A stretch of DNA of 64,000 nucleotides, taken from NCBI RefSeq assembly GCF_011046735.1, contig NZ_CP049258.1, forward strand, positions 5,660,001 to 5,724,000, written 5' to 3'. Positions 44,258 through 52,868 of this stretch are shown here, one piece after another. The notes below the pieces were generated by a model that saw only the letters and a program-made list of their open reading frames with translations, was not told the DNA's origin and ran no database searches. This DNA is from Nordella sp. HKS 07. Its GTDB lineage: Bacteria; Pseudomonadota; Alphaproteobacteria; Rhizobiales; Aestuariivirgaceae. Position 1 is the stretch's first letter, and each line of letters begins with the position of its first letter. The position numbers were made by a program, and so were the translations under genes.

Positions 44258-45601
44258 TCAACCGTGTCTCGGCAAGGCGACGGTCACAACCAGACCCGGA
44301 TCGGCATTGGCCATGGCTAGCCGGCCGCCATAGGCCTCGACAATGTCGGCGACGATGGCGAGGCCCAATCCGCTGCTGCCACCCTTGCTGTCCAGCTGGA
44401 CGCCCCGCGATAAGGCGGCTTCTCGGTCCGCAGGGGGAATCCCTGCACCGTCGTCGGCGACGGCGATGGTCACTTCGCTGGCGGTCGCGGATGCGCTAAC
44501 GCGAACCGAGGATCTTGCGAAGCGCGCCGCATTCTCCACCAGATTGCCCAGGATCTCCGACAGATCGCCTTCATCGACCGGTGCTGTGAAATCCTCTGCA
44601 ATGTCGAGCTCGAATGAAAGCTGTTTGCCGCCTGGCGTGCGCTTGACGACCGCGATCACGCCGGCGGCGGTTTCGCGGCCCCGGCACGATGCCTTGCCCG
44701 AAACGCCGGGTGCCAGCCGCGCCCGCGCCAGCTCTCGCTCGACATGGCGGCGGATCGCACCGGCGCTCTTCTCGATCTCGTCAGCGAGTTCGGTCTCGCC
44801 CTTGCTGCGTAAGGCGCGTATGTCGGCCGAAAGCACCTGCAGCGGCGTCTTGAGCCCGTGCGCCAGGTCGGTGGCGCGCGCCCGGGCACGAGCAAGGGCC
44901 TTCTCTTGTGCATCCAGCAGGCGGTTGATTTCGTTGGCGAGCGGCTGCACCTCGCGGGGGGCCACCACATCAAGCCGCGCTGTTTTCTGCGCGATGACGT
45001 TGCGAACGGCGACCCTCAGGTTTTCCAGCGGCGCAAGGCCGACGGTGATCTGGACGAAGAAGGCCGCAATGAGTGCCGCGGCCAGCACAACGAGTGCCGG
45101 CGCGAGGTCTTGGACATATTCGCGCACCGAAACCTCGACGCTGCGATGGTCCTCCGCCACGATGGCGCGAAAGGACCGGCCGTCGGCATCGGTGATAGTG
45201 CGCTGGACGGCAATGGTAAGCTCGCCGCCGGGCCCCGGTAGCTCCTCGATCTCTCTCACTTCGCCACTCTCTGTCTGGGCCGGCAGGGCAAGCGATGCGT
45301 CCCACAGCGAGCGCGAGCGCACGATTCTATGGCGGACCAGGTCTTCCACTTGCCAGTAACGGCCTGACAGGGGATTGGCGAAGCGCGGATCGGTCAGCTC
45401 CGCTGCGACCGACAGGCGGCCGTCGGCGGCGAAGCTGGTCGCGCCGATCAGTTCATTGAGATCGACGGTCAGTTCGCGGACAATACGCCGCTCGACATTT
45501 AGTTCGAAGAGATAACGCAGTCCGATCCCGGCGATGGCAAGGGCGACGAGGATCGAAATGGTTGCCGCCAACCAGAGCCTGAAGCGGATCGAGTTGCCCA
45601 T
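44258..45601 (-). CDS. Sensor histidine kinase
   Basis: A 447-aa protein. A membrane segment at 10-33, a sensor loop of about 130 residues outside, and a second membrane segment near 170-190 (ALVVLAAALIAAFFVQITVG). Kinase core: H-box DLAHGLKTPLQVLSADIRAL, N-box GNLVENAARFARSS, G1 VADDGAGIPPADRE, G2 GSSGLGLAIVADIVEAYGG. It overlaps the regulator gene by one base. It is convergent with the flavin module and probably regulates it. Confidence 0.93.
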   Translation of the reverse strand: MGNSIRFRLWLAATISILVALAIAGIGLRYLFELNVERRIVRELTVDLNELIGATSFAADGRLSVAAELTDPRFANPLSGRYWQVEDLVRHRIVRSRSLWDASLALPAQTESGEVREIEELPGPGGELTIAVQRTITDADGRSFRAIVAEDHRSVEVSVREYVQDLAPALVVLAAALIAAFFVQITVGLAPLENLRVAVRNVIAQKTARLDVVAPREVQPLANEINRLLDAQEKALARARARATDLAHGLKTPLQVLSADIRALRSKGETELADEIEKSAGAIRRHVERELARARLAPGVSGKASCRGRETAAGVIAVVKRTPGGKQLSFELDIAEDFTAPVDEGDLSEILGNLVENAARFARSSVRVSASATASEVTIAVADDGAGIPPADREAALSRGVQLDSKGGSSGLGLAIVADIVEAYGGRLAMANADPGLVVTVALPRHG

Positions 45602-46266
45602 CAGGGCGGTCCGTCCGGTACGAGATATCCGAACCCACGGCGGGTCTCGATCACATCGTTGCCGAGTTTGCGGCGCAGGCGCGCGACGATGACCTCGATC
45701 GCGTTGGGATCGCGATCATTGCCGGACTCGTACAGATGCTCCGCGAGTTCGGTCGGCGCCACCACGCGCCCGGCGTGATGCATCAGGAACGCTATCAACC
45801 GGTATTCCAGCGGCGACAGCGCGACGGGGACGCCGCGTAGCGAAAGGCGCATCTGGCGCGTATCGAGCCGCAGGGGGCCGGATTTCAGCACGGGTGCCGC
45901 CTGGCCAGTCGAGCGCCGAAGGATAGCACGCAGCCGGGCCAGCAGCTCCTCCATCTCGAATGGTTTGGGCAGGTAGTCGTCAGCCCCGGCATTGATGCCT
46001 TCGACGCGTTCGGTCCAAAGACCCCTTGCCGTCAGGATCAGGACGGGAAAACGGCGCCTGTTGGCGCGCCAGTGCTTCAGCACCGTCAGGCCGTCGAGCT
46101 TCGGCAAGCCGAGATCCAGTATTGCTGCATCGTAGTTCTCGACGTCGCCCGCGAACCAGGCAGCTTGGCCGTCCCGCACGGTGTCGACAGCCATTCCGGC
46201 ACCCTGCAGGACCGCCACGATGTCGTCGGCGATACGGGATTCGTCCTCGGCAAGCAGGATCTTCAT
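45601..46266 (-). CDS. OmpR/PhoB-type response regulator
   Basis: A 221-aa protein. Receiver: acidic pocket LLAEDESRIADD, phospho-Asp in AAILDLGLPKLDGL, Lys in LPKPFEMEELLARL. DNA-binding winged helix: LSPLEYRLIAFLMHHAGRVV, AIEVIVARLRRKLGNDVIET, GFGYLV. The start at 46266 overlaps the PepSY gene stop by one base. It forms a system with the next kinase gene. Confidence 0.94.
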   Translation of the reverse strand: MKILLAEDESRIADDIVAVLQGAGMAVDTVRDGQAAWFAGDVENYDAAILDLGLPKLDGLTVLKHWRANRRRFPVLILTARGLWTERVEGINAGADDYLPKPFEMEELLARLRAILRRSTGQAAPVLKSGPLRLDTRQMRLSLRGVPVALSPLEYRLIAFLMHHAGRVVAPTELAEHLYESGNDRDPNAIEVIVARLRRKLGNDVIETRRGFGYLVPDGPP

Positions 46267-46592
46267 CAGTCGCCCTCTTCGCGGGGAATGACTACCCCGG
46301 CGCCGGCGTCCACATCGACGACCCTGCGGCGCCCGTCGGCGGCAACGACCTGGAACCGGTAGACCCACCGGTTACCCATCCGGATGAAATCGACGGCCAC
46401 GATGTCGCCTGGGGCCTGGGCGCGGACCATGCCCAGGATATTGGACAGGCCCTTGATCTCGCCTCGTTCGTAAAGATCCCGCGCCCGATCATGGTCCCCG
46501 TCATCGTCCATGTCGGCGCGAGCGGCGAGCGGCCAACCCAGGACGAAGCCGGAAAGCCCCACCATAGCGAGACGCTTCAGAACGGTTTTCAT
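46266..46592 (-). CDS. Secreted PepSY-domain protein
   Basis: A 108-aa protein. A signal peptide ends at ARA near residue 26. The remaining PepSY-type domain includes ARDLYERGEIKGLSNILGMV and VDFIRMGNRWVYRFQVVAAD then GRRRVVDVDAGAGVVIPREE. PepSY proteins are periplasmic binding or inhibitory domains; pairs with OmpR-type systems are frequent. Start 46592 is chosen because a full signal peptide begins there. First gene of a PepSY-regulator-kinase operon. Confidence 0.85.
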   Translation of the reverse strand: MKTVLKRLAMVGLSGFVLGWPLAARADMDDDGDHDRARDLYERGEIKGLSNILGMVRAQAPGDIVAVDFIRMGNRWVYRFQVVAADGRRRVVDVDAGAGVVIPREEGD

Positions 46593-47066
46593 GAGCGACG
46601 TCTGTTGCATACCGGAGCTTGCAATTTGCTGTCGATAGCGTTCTATCCGCGGGGGATATATCTGAAATCGCTTCGAAAGGTAACGGTACTGGGCGTCGAA
46701 TTGCTTGTTCACCTCATACCCGCCCGTATAGCTAGCTGACATCAATATGTAGAGCCAACCCCCGCGCGCGACCAGTTTTGGTTGCCAGGGATCATGTCCT
46801 AGGAGCGGTGAAGATACCGTGGCAACTTGTGAAATTTTCTGCACAGTATTAGACAAAAGTAGCCCCGGCGACAGCGCCGAACGCTGCCGATCCGCTCATA
46901 TGTGGTAGTACAATGCCTAAGAAACTTGAAAAGGTTCTGTCGATGGCTGATCCACTGCTGACAACCAAGCTCAAACGCGCCGGCAACTACCGGCCTGGCC
47001 CTGGTCGCCCACCAGGTTGCATGAGGCTTACTGCCTCCGACATGAACATGGAAGAAGGGAAGGGAT
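46593..47066. other. Intergenic region between PepSY operon and DUF1488
   Basis: About 470 bases. No FNR-type box was found. The right part from 47025 belongs to the duplicated segment. A short coding-like stretch starts at 46943 (MADPLLTTKLKRAGNYRPGP) but no family is known. Confidence 0.4.
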
Positions 47067-47897
47067 ATGGGTCAGCTCGCTTTCCTGGATGAAGACAGGC
47101 GGTTTGACGGGCAGTGCATCCGCTTTATGGGGATCGACGGCAAGGACGAGGTGACTTGCGGGGTGACGACCGCGGCGCTCAAGGAATGCGACCCTCACAT
47201 GCAGCGTCATGGTCTCATTCCGTCGGAAGCATTTTTCGAGGCGTTTGAGAGGCTCATCGTCGCCATCCACGATGCCGCACGATCCAAATACGAGCGCGGC
47301 GAGTTCGAACCGGAGGGTAGCGTGCGGATCGTGGTTCATCGCCGCGATCTCTCCCCCTGAAGCGCTAATGGAAAGGGCGATGGACCGGTGGCGCGGGTCC
47401 TGAAGATTCAGCCGCCCTAGATGCCAGATCTTGGTAAGTCCAGCCCCCGCGGAGCCCGTCGAATCGATGCTTAGTCGGAGCGTCTGAGGAGGGCCAGCAC
47501 AGCACCTACGTCGTGGCTATTTCGGCAAATGATATCCCTGACCTTGGACTGAAGTTGAATGGCTAGCCAGACTCCGCCTCACCGCACATCAGCGTCCATC
47601 CGACAGGCGCCATTTGCATCCTTGATCGGCCATAGTCGACGGACTGTCGCATGGCGCCGACCTCGCTCGCAATGACGGAGATGGCGCGACGATCGGGTTC
47701 TTCTAATGCGATACGAAGACCGGCAGCGAAAATTGGCGCAGCAAATCCCGGGTCACACCGCCGAACAAGGTTTCACGAAAACGAGAATGGCTATAGGCGC
47801 CGGCGACGATCATGTCAGCATCCTCCATACACCGGGAAGCAAACAGCGCCTCGATGACCGACAATTCCCCTGTATCGGGCCATGGCTCCGTTTCCGC
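47025..47897 (+). repeat. Segmental duplication, copy 2 (873 bp)
   Basis: The second copy of 34003-34864. It carries the intact DUF1488 gene, but the Usp gene at its right end is cut off. Direct orientation; the copies bracket 12.2 kb. Confidence 0.92.
47067..47360 (+). CDS. DUF1488 family protein, intact copy
   Basis: A 97-aa protein, MGQLAFLDEDRRFDGQCIRF ... GVTTAALKECDPHMQRHG ... FEAFERLIVAIHDAARSKYE and a terminal IVVHRRDL. It matches the small DUF1488 family of proteobacteria (unknown function, FxGxxIxFxx...VxC.It..AL). The ribosome site GAAGGGAAGGGAT precedes the ATG. Unlike the broken copy it has no FNR-type box upstream. Confidence 0.85.
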   Translation: MGQLAFLDEDRRFDGQCIRFMGIDGKDEVTCGVTTAALKECDPHMQRHGLIPSEAFFEAFERLIVAIHDAARSKYERGEFEPEGSVRIVVHRRDLSP

Positions 47898-47996
47898 TTT
47901 CCGAGAATTGCCTGCCGCCTGATTCAAGAAATCAAGAAAGCTCCATCCGTCGCGGAGCACGTCCAGTCGAGCCAGCGCACTCTCTTTCCCGGGCAT
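47703..47996 (-). pseudogene. Usp 3' fragment joined to unrelated sequence
   Basis: Codons from 47899 down to 47703 are identical to the last 65 residues of the two-domain Usp (TEPWPDTGELSVIEALFASR to SLPVFVSH). Upstream of 47898 the homology stops at the duplication edge and the frame continues into unrelated sequence. The first Usp domain is missing, so it is a duplication remnant, even though the frame is open. Confidence 0.8.
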
Positions 47997-48003
47997 TGTT
48001 CAC

Positions 48004-49287
48004 TCAAAGCACCAGGAACCCGATAGTCGCCAGCGCCATGACCAGCACGGTCAGTCCTCCCATCAGCACCATCCATCGTGGGGCCGTCAGCCTCCCCATG
48101 ACGCGCGGGCTGCTGACCATCATCACCATGATTGCCATCAGCGGAACCGCAAGTATGCCATTGATAACTGCAGCCCAATAGAGTGCGCGGATCGGATCGA
48201 ACGCGGTGAAGCTGACGACGACGCTGCCGAGCGTCGCCACGGCAATCGTGGCATAAAACGCCTTGGCCTCGCGCGGTCGCCGATCCAGTCCCTCTGGCCA
48301 GCGGAACATCTCCGCGACGGCGTAGGCAGCCGAGCCGGCGAGCACCGGGACGGCCAGCATGCCGGTGCCGATGATGCCGACCGCGAAAATCGCGAAGGTG
48401 AACTCGCCGGCGATCGGCCGGAGCGCCTCGGCCGCCTGCGCGGAAGTCTCGATCTGTGTGATGCCGTTGGCGTGGAGTGTGGCTGCGGTGGCGAAAATGA
48501 TGAAGAGGGCGATGAGATGGGAAAAGCCCATGCCGAAAAGCGTATCTGTTCGAATGCGGGCAAGCTCGGCACCTGCCGCACGCGTATGAGTGGCCAGTCG
48601 TGCAAGATGACGACGATGCAGTTCCTCCACTTCCTCGCCGGCTTGCCAGAAGAAAAGATACGGGCTGATCGTCGTGCCCAGAACAGCCACAAGGGCCATG
48701 GCGTGGTCGCTGTCGAAGGCAAATTGCGGAATGACTGCACCGCGCAGGGCGGTTGTCCACGGTACGTCCACCGCCAGCACCACGGCGACATAGGCAAACA
48801 GCGAGAGGGTCAACCACTTCAGGGCCATCACATAGTGCCTGTAACTGATGAGGATCTCGAGGCTCGCACAGATCAGTCCGAAGACGATGGCATAGAAGAG
48901 CTGAGACCCACCGACGAGCAGCCGCAAGGCGGCTCCCATTGCCGCCAGATCGGCACCAATGTTGATGAAGTTGGCGACGAGGAGCAGGAGAACGGCAAAA
49001 CGCATCACCCATGGCGGATAGTGTCGCCTCAGGTTCTGGGCGATGCCTTGGCCGGTCACGGCGCCGATGCCTGCGCTGATCCCCTGGATCGCGACCAACA
49101 GCGGGTAGCTGAACGGAATTGTCCAGCCGAGGGTATAGCCAAATTGCGCGCCCACTTGGCTATAGGTTGCGATGCCGCTCGGGTCATCGTCCGCGGCGCC
49201 TGTGATCAGCCCGGGTCCCAATGTTCGCAGGAAGCTGGTCCGCCGTCGACGCGGTTCATCGGGTAGCTTTGATGTCGGCTGCTCCAT
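48004..49287 (-). CDS. Nramp-family divalent metal transporter, non-canonical site
   Basis: A 427-aa protein with about eleven hydrophobic segments of LeuT fold. The first helix, normally DPGN, reads ADDDPSGIATYSQVGAQFGY; helix 6, normally MPH, reads GTTISPYLFFWQAGEEVEEL. Loss of the Met ligand suggests a substrate other than Mn2+/Fe2+ (perhaps Mg2+), as in Nramp-related Mg transporters; this is inference. Stop and start are clear and the length is normal. Confidence 0.88.
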   Translation of the reverse strand: MEQPTSKLPDEPRRRRTSFLRTLGPGLITGAADDDPSGIATYSQVGAQFGYTLGWTIPFSYPLLVAIQGISAGIGAVTGQGIAQNLRRHYPPWVMRFAVLLLLVANFINIGADLAAMGAALRLLVGGSQLFYAIVFGLICASLEILISYRHYVMALKWLTLSLFAYVAVVLAVDVPWTTALRGAVIPQFAFDSDHAMALVAVLGTTISPYLFFWQAGEEVEELHRRHLARLATHTRAAGAELARIRTDTLFGMGFSHLIALFIIFATAATLHANGITQIETSAQAAEALRPIAGEFTFAIFAVGIIGTGMLAVPVLAGSAAYAVAEMFRWPEGLDRRPREAKAFYATIAVATLGSVVVSFTAFDPIRALYWAAVINGILAVPLMAIMVMMVSSPRVMGRLTAPRWMVLMGGLTVLVMALATIGFLVL

Positions 49288-49332
49288 CTCAGTTCACCTG
49301 CGGGGCCGGCGCGTGCCGAATGCTTTCGCGGC

Positions 49333-50176
49333 TCAGTGCGAGAATAATACCGGACAATTCATGCCACTGAGAACAGACCGGGTCGCTCCGCCGAGAATCA
49401 GCTCACTCAGACGCGAATGACCATAAGCTCCCATCACAAGCAGGCCGGCTCCGCTATCCGATATCTTGGTCAGTAGGGCCTCGCCGGCCTCCCCTTCCCC
49501 CCGTAGAGAGGGGTTCGATCACCGCCTTGACGCCATGGCGCGACAAAGCCGTGGCAAGATCGGCGCCGAGCAGGCTGCCAGGACGGGGATGTTCCATTTC
49601 CGGATCGACCCAGACTACGCGGACTTCATTCGCACCTGTCAATAGCGGCACGCTGTCGAAAGCGGCTCGCGCCGATTCACGCTTTCCACTCCAGCCGACG
49701 ATGACGAGTTCGGCCACCGCGCTCGTCCCACCTTTCCTCGGCAAGACAAGGGTCGGTCTGCCAGTAGACAACAGCATCTGCTCGACGAAAGCGCGACCCG
49801 TGACGGACAATCCCCCATCCTCCGGGGGCTGGTTGATGATCGCGATATCAGATCGGCGCGCATAGTCAATTACATGATCCGTAATGCTGGGAGCTATCGA
49901 ATCCACCAAAACGAAGTCGCTGCGGACACCTGCCACTTGCGCGAGCTATTCGAACAAGTCTCGCACGGATTTCTCGGCCTTTTGGTATGTCTCTCGATTG
50001 CCTTCGAAGACGACCGGCATGCCAAAGTCTGCCCCAGCATAGATCTCGACAGCAGGGATGACGTATAGGCCCTGGAGATGGGAATCAAAATTACGGGCGA
50101 GCTCCGCCGCGCATATGAGAAGAGCCTCGTTGCGCTCGAGATCGTTCAGGTTCACCAGAATCGTCTTGTATGTCAC
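49333..50176 (-). pseudogene. Two-domain universal stress protein, broken
   Basis: From a GTG at 50176, preceded by AAAGGAGAATGTT, it encodes TYKTILVNLNDLERNEALLI ... YQKAEKSVRDLFE, then an in-frame TAG (49946-49948), LAQVAGVRSDFVLVDSIAPS ... GVKAVIEPLSTGG, then a frameshift in the G-rich run near 49495, and in the next frame EALLTKISDSGAGLLVMGAY, GHSRLSELILGGATRSVL ending NCPVLFSH. The full product would be about 280 aa. The FNR-type box at 50238 is intact, so the promoter has outlived the gene or the errors are technical. Confidence 0.85.
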
Positions 50177-50237
50177 AACATTCTCCTTTGGATCGGACAC
50201 TGGGTTCGCGAGGATACACAAGGCCGATGCCGTGGCA

Positions 50238-50251
50238 TTGACTGAGGTCAA
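50238..50251. promoter_or_regulatory. FNR/FixK-type box (Usp 49333-50176)
   Basis: TTGACTGAGGTCAA, 61 bp before the GTG start of the broken Usp gene on the minus strand. Confidence 0.8.
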
Positions 50252-50275
50252 TTGATCAGGAGACCAGATCATCGC

Positions 50276-50434
50276 CTATGCGTCTGTGCAGCCCGAGATC
50301 GCCATCACCGTGTAGTACATTTCGGCCGCGGATATGGACGCGTCGGCGCAGAACCAGACTTTCGAAGCCTGAGCGGCGGTCGGCTGCGCGCGAAGAACCT
50401 CCGGCGTGACGCTGATCAGGTCTTTTGCGAGCAT
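50276..50434 (-). CDS. Possible 52-aa protein, unrecognised
   Basis: MLAKDLISVTPEVLRAQPTA then ASISAAEMYYTVMAISGCTD. It overlaps the end of the upstream gene by 19 bp in another frame. The composition is coding-like but there is no family and no strong ribosome site, so it may be chance or a 3' remnant. Confidence 0.3.
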   Translation of the reverse strand: MLAKDLISVTPEVLRAQPTAAQASKVWFCADASISAAEMYYTVMAISGCTDA

Positions 50435-50925
50435 AGGCAAAACTGCTCGATGCTGTCGGCCAGATCAAAATCATGCACTTCCACCGATCCTCGGCAGCTG
50501 CGTAGCAATGTCCTGGTTGCAAGGCGTTCCTCGACCAGGCCATCAAGCTGGACGAGCAGTAGAAATTCACCACCGGCAACGGCTTGCGCCAAACGTTTGG
50601 CATGCGTGGGAAAGAGCCAGCGTCCCAACAATCCTTCGAATGCCGAGGCATCCTGTGATATGCTCTTCGGCAAGACAGGTCCGCATGCGAGTGCAACAAT
50701 TCGGTCCTGCCCTGTCTGGAAGTCGAGGGAGCGCGACTTCCCATTCACGATGGCGCTGAGTTCAGCGGATCTCTCCCGGCCGTGAGTAAAGCTCGCTTCG
50801 CGCCCGACGATAGAGATCGCTTGTGGCTCAAGCTCATTGTGGACCAGTTGCCGCAGGGCACGCAAGGCGTCGTCGAGATTGGCCACGACCGCGAGCGCGA
50901 AGCGCCTATGTGCCGCCTCTTTCAT
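50416..50925 (-). CDS. Hypothetical protein downstream of the Crp/Fnr gene
   Basis: A 169-aa soluble protein starting MKEAAHRRFALAVVANLDDA, followed by QAISIVGREASF, IVALACGPVLPKS and FLLLVQLDGLVEERL. The layout (N-terminal beta-alpha unit, mid loop, hydrophobic strand) recalls small stress proteins of the DUF1269/GSP17M sort, but no motif is decisive. It starts 4 bases after the Crp/Fnr stop, so the two genes are co-transcribed and it may modulate the regulator. Confidence 0.65.
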   Translation of the reverse strand: MKEAAHRRFALAVVANLDDALRALRQLVHNELEPQAISIVGREASFTHGRERSAELSAIVNGKSRSLDFQTGQDRIVALACGPVLPKSISQDASAFEGLLGRWLFPTHAKRLAQAVAGGEFLLLVQLDGLVEERLATRTLLRSCRGSVEVHDFDLADSIEQFCLCSQKT

Positions 50926-50929
50926 GGCG

Positions 50930-51637
50930 TCACTCAACGCAATCGCCTGCCGCCAGCGCTTCCAGACGTTCAATATCGAGGATGATGAGCTTGTGGACTT
51001 CCGGCAGCCGAATGATCCGCTTGACCTTCAGCTTGGCGAGATTCCGACTCACGGTCTCTATCGTCAGCCCCAGAAAATCGGCGATGTCGGACCTGCTCAG
51101 CTCAAGGTTGATTGCGGGCGAATTGTCCTGGCGGCGGTGCAACTCAAGAATAAAGGCAGACAGCTTCTCCATCGCGGAGCGACGGTTGAGGACGGCGATC
51201 TGGCCTCGCGCATCCTCGAGTTCTTTCGATAGAAGGCTTACGAGTTGCGGTGCCAGCGTTGGCTCGTCGCGCATGTGCCGATAAGCACTATTCTGCTCTA
51301 AGCAACGGTATCTCACATGAGTGATCGCTTCGGCACTGCAATGCCGTTCCGAGGTAGCTTCAAAGCCCACGATATCGCCGGCAAAGCGCAGGGAGATAAT
51401 CTGACGCCGCCCGTCGCTCAGCACGTGATAGATGCGCACGATTCCCGATTCAATCCGGTAAATTTTATGATTTTCGTCTCCCTGATGATACAGATGCTGA
51501 TGAGGATCTAGGCTGCATAAAGATTGGCAAGATAGCAATTGGTCGAATGTTTTCAGGCCTTTTGAGGGCTCACTTACGCTCGCGATCTGGAGCGGGGGGC
51601 GGTAGTCACGTTCTGAATCTGCTGCAAGGGTTAACAT
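50930..51637 (-). CDS. Crp/Fnr-family transcription regulator (FixK/FNR-like)
   Basis: A 235-aa protein. Residues 30-130 are a cyclic-nucleotide-binding-type barrel (LYHQGDENHKIYRIESGIVR, LRFAGDIVGFEA). The helix-turn-helix at 178-206 reads LELSRSDIADFLGLTIETVS then RNLAKLKVKRIIRL; E194, S197 and R198 form the ExxSR motif that contacts TTGA half-sites in FNR and FixK. Cys37, 41, 100 and 112 do not match the FNR cluster spacing, so oxygen sensing may be indirect. It is the obvious candidate for the boxes in this island. Confidence 0.92.
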   Translation of the reverse strand: MLTLAADSERDYRPPLQIASVSEPSKGLKTFDQLLSCQSLCSLDPHQHLYHQGDENHKIYRIESGIVRIYHVLSDGRRQIISLRFAGDIVGFEATSERHCSAEAITHVRYRCLEQNSAYRHMRDEPTLAPQLVSLLSKELEDARGQIAVLNRRSAMEKLSAFILELHRRQDNSPAINLELSRSDIADFLGLTIETVSRNLAKLKVKRIIRLPEVHKLIILDIERLEALAAGDCVE

Positions 51638-52133
51638 GGTTCACTCCTGAGCATCTGTTCGGACCTCAGTAAGCTCTCCCTGCTTCGCCCGCGCTTGCCC
51701 CGATTGTGCCGGTTTGTGGCAAATTGTGCCAAGTGGCCGGAATGGCGCGAAATCAGGTTGGCTGATGCCGTCCCACCTGACGCCTTCGGATTCTACGTTT
51801 TGCGCGCTCGCTCCAATCTGGTCGAGATAGACTCGTCCTCGCCCAGTAACCGGACGCGACAACGGTGCTATATGCCTCGAATCATGAACTGGCGAAGGCT
51901 GTCTTGCTTTTACCGTCCATGCGGAGGCGGGAGGAAGCCGTGCTCCATGTCGCCGGAGAGGCGGTCAAACGGGGTCCAATGTCAAGGTGGGTGTTAGATG
52001 GAGAGGCCGCCGTCGGGAAGGTTTTCCTGATTTGGAGGTTCTGTCTCCAGCCTCTACTGGGATCCAACCATTTGGAAATTTCCCAACCATTTGCGGAGAT
52101 TCCGGCTCTGTGATACTCACAGACCCGGCATGA
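51638..52133. other. Intergenic region between divergent regulators
   Basis: About 500 bases. A direct repeat TTGTGCC occurs at 51704 and 51724, near the Crp/Fnr promoter. No FNR-type box was found, so the regulator gene may not be autoregulated through this motif. Confidence 0.4.
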
Positions 52134-52868
52134 GTGCGAGCTCCCTTGAACACCCCTTCCATACATATTGTCGTCGTCGATGACGAGCCGCCTATTCGGA
52201 CGCTCCTGCGGAACTGTTTTGAAGCGGAGGGCTATAGAGTCAGCGAAGCGGCAACAAGCGAAGAACTCTTCAATCTCGTGAGGAGCGGTGGTGTCGATCT
52301 CATAACACTCGATCTGACGCTCGGGGCTGAAAGCGGTCTGCAAATCGCGCGAAACTTGCGCACCATTTCAGAAATTCCAATAATCATGGTGACAGGCAAG
52401 GGTGACCTTATCGATCGCGTCGTAGGTCTTGAACTCGGTGCCGATGACTACATAGCCAAGCCGTTCCATCTGCGTGAAATACTCGCACGGGTCCGTACTG
52501 TCTTGCGACGGGCTGACAGGGCTTTGACCGAGCCTCTTTTGGAGAGTGAGGTTAAGTACCGCTTCGACGAGTGGGAACTCAACCTGGCAAAACGTGAATT
52601 GCGTGAACCCGACGGAACTCTATGCCCTTTGACCACAGCGGAACTCGACCTACTGGCCGTGCTCATCAAGCGTCCGGGGCATGTTCTATCTCGGGAGGCG
52701 ATCATGGACCAGCTCAAAGGCCATGATTGGGCCGCCAATGATCGCGCCATAGATAGTCAAATATCGCGGCTGCGCAAGAAGCTTGGCGAGGACTCCGAAA
52801 GTTTGATCAAAACCGTAAGGGGAGTTGGCTATAGCTTCTCCACCAAAGTGACAAGGACCTCGACCTAA
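52134..52868 (+). CDS. OmpR-family response regulator
   Basis: A 244-aa protein. Receiver: IHIVVVDDEPPIRTLLRNCF, phospho-Asp in LITLDLTLGAESGL, MVTGKGDLIDRVVGLELGAD, Lys in IAKPFHLREILARV. Winged helix: LTTAELDLLAVLIKRPGHVL, AIDSQISRLRKKLGEDSESL, GVGYSFS. No cognate kinase is adjacent; the hybrid kinase 53811-55367 could be a partner. The 3' end overlaps the convergent Usp gene by 4 bp. Confidence 0.93.
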   Translation: MRAPLNTPSIHIVVVDDEPPIRTLLRNCFEAEGYRVSEAATSEELFNLVRSGGVDLITLDLTLGAESGLQIARNLRTISEIPIIMVTGKGDLIDRVVGLELGADDYIAKPFHLREILARVRTVLRRADRALTEPLLESEVKYRFDEWELNLAKRELREPDGTLCPLTTAELDLLAVLIKRPGHVLSREAIMDQLKGHDWAANDRAIDSQISRLRKKLGEDSESLIKTVRGVGYSFSTKVTRTST

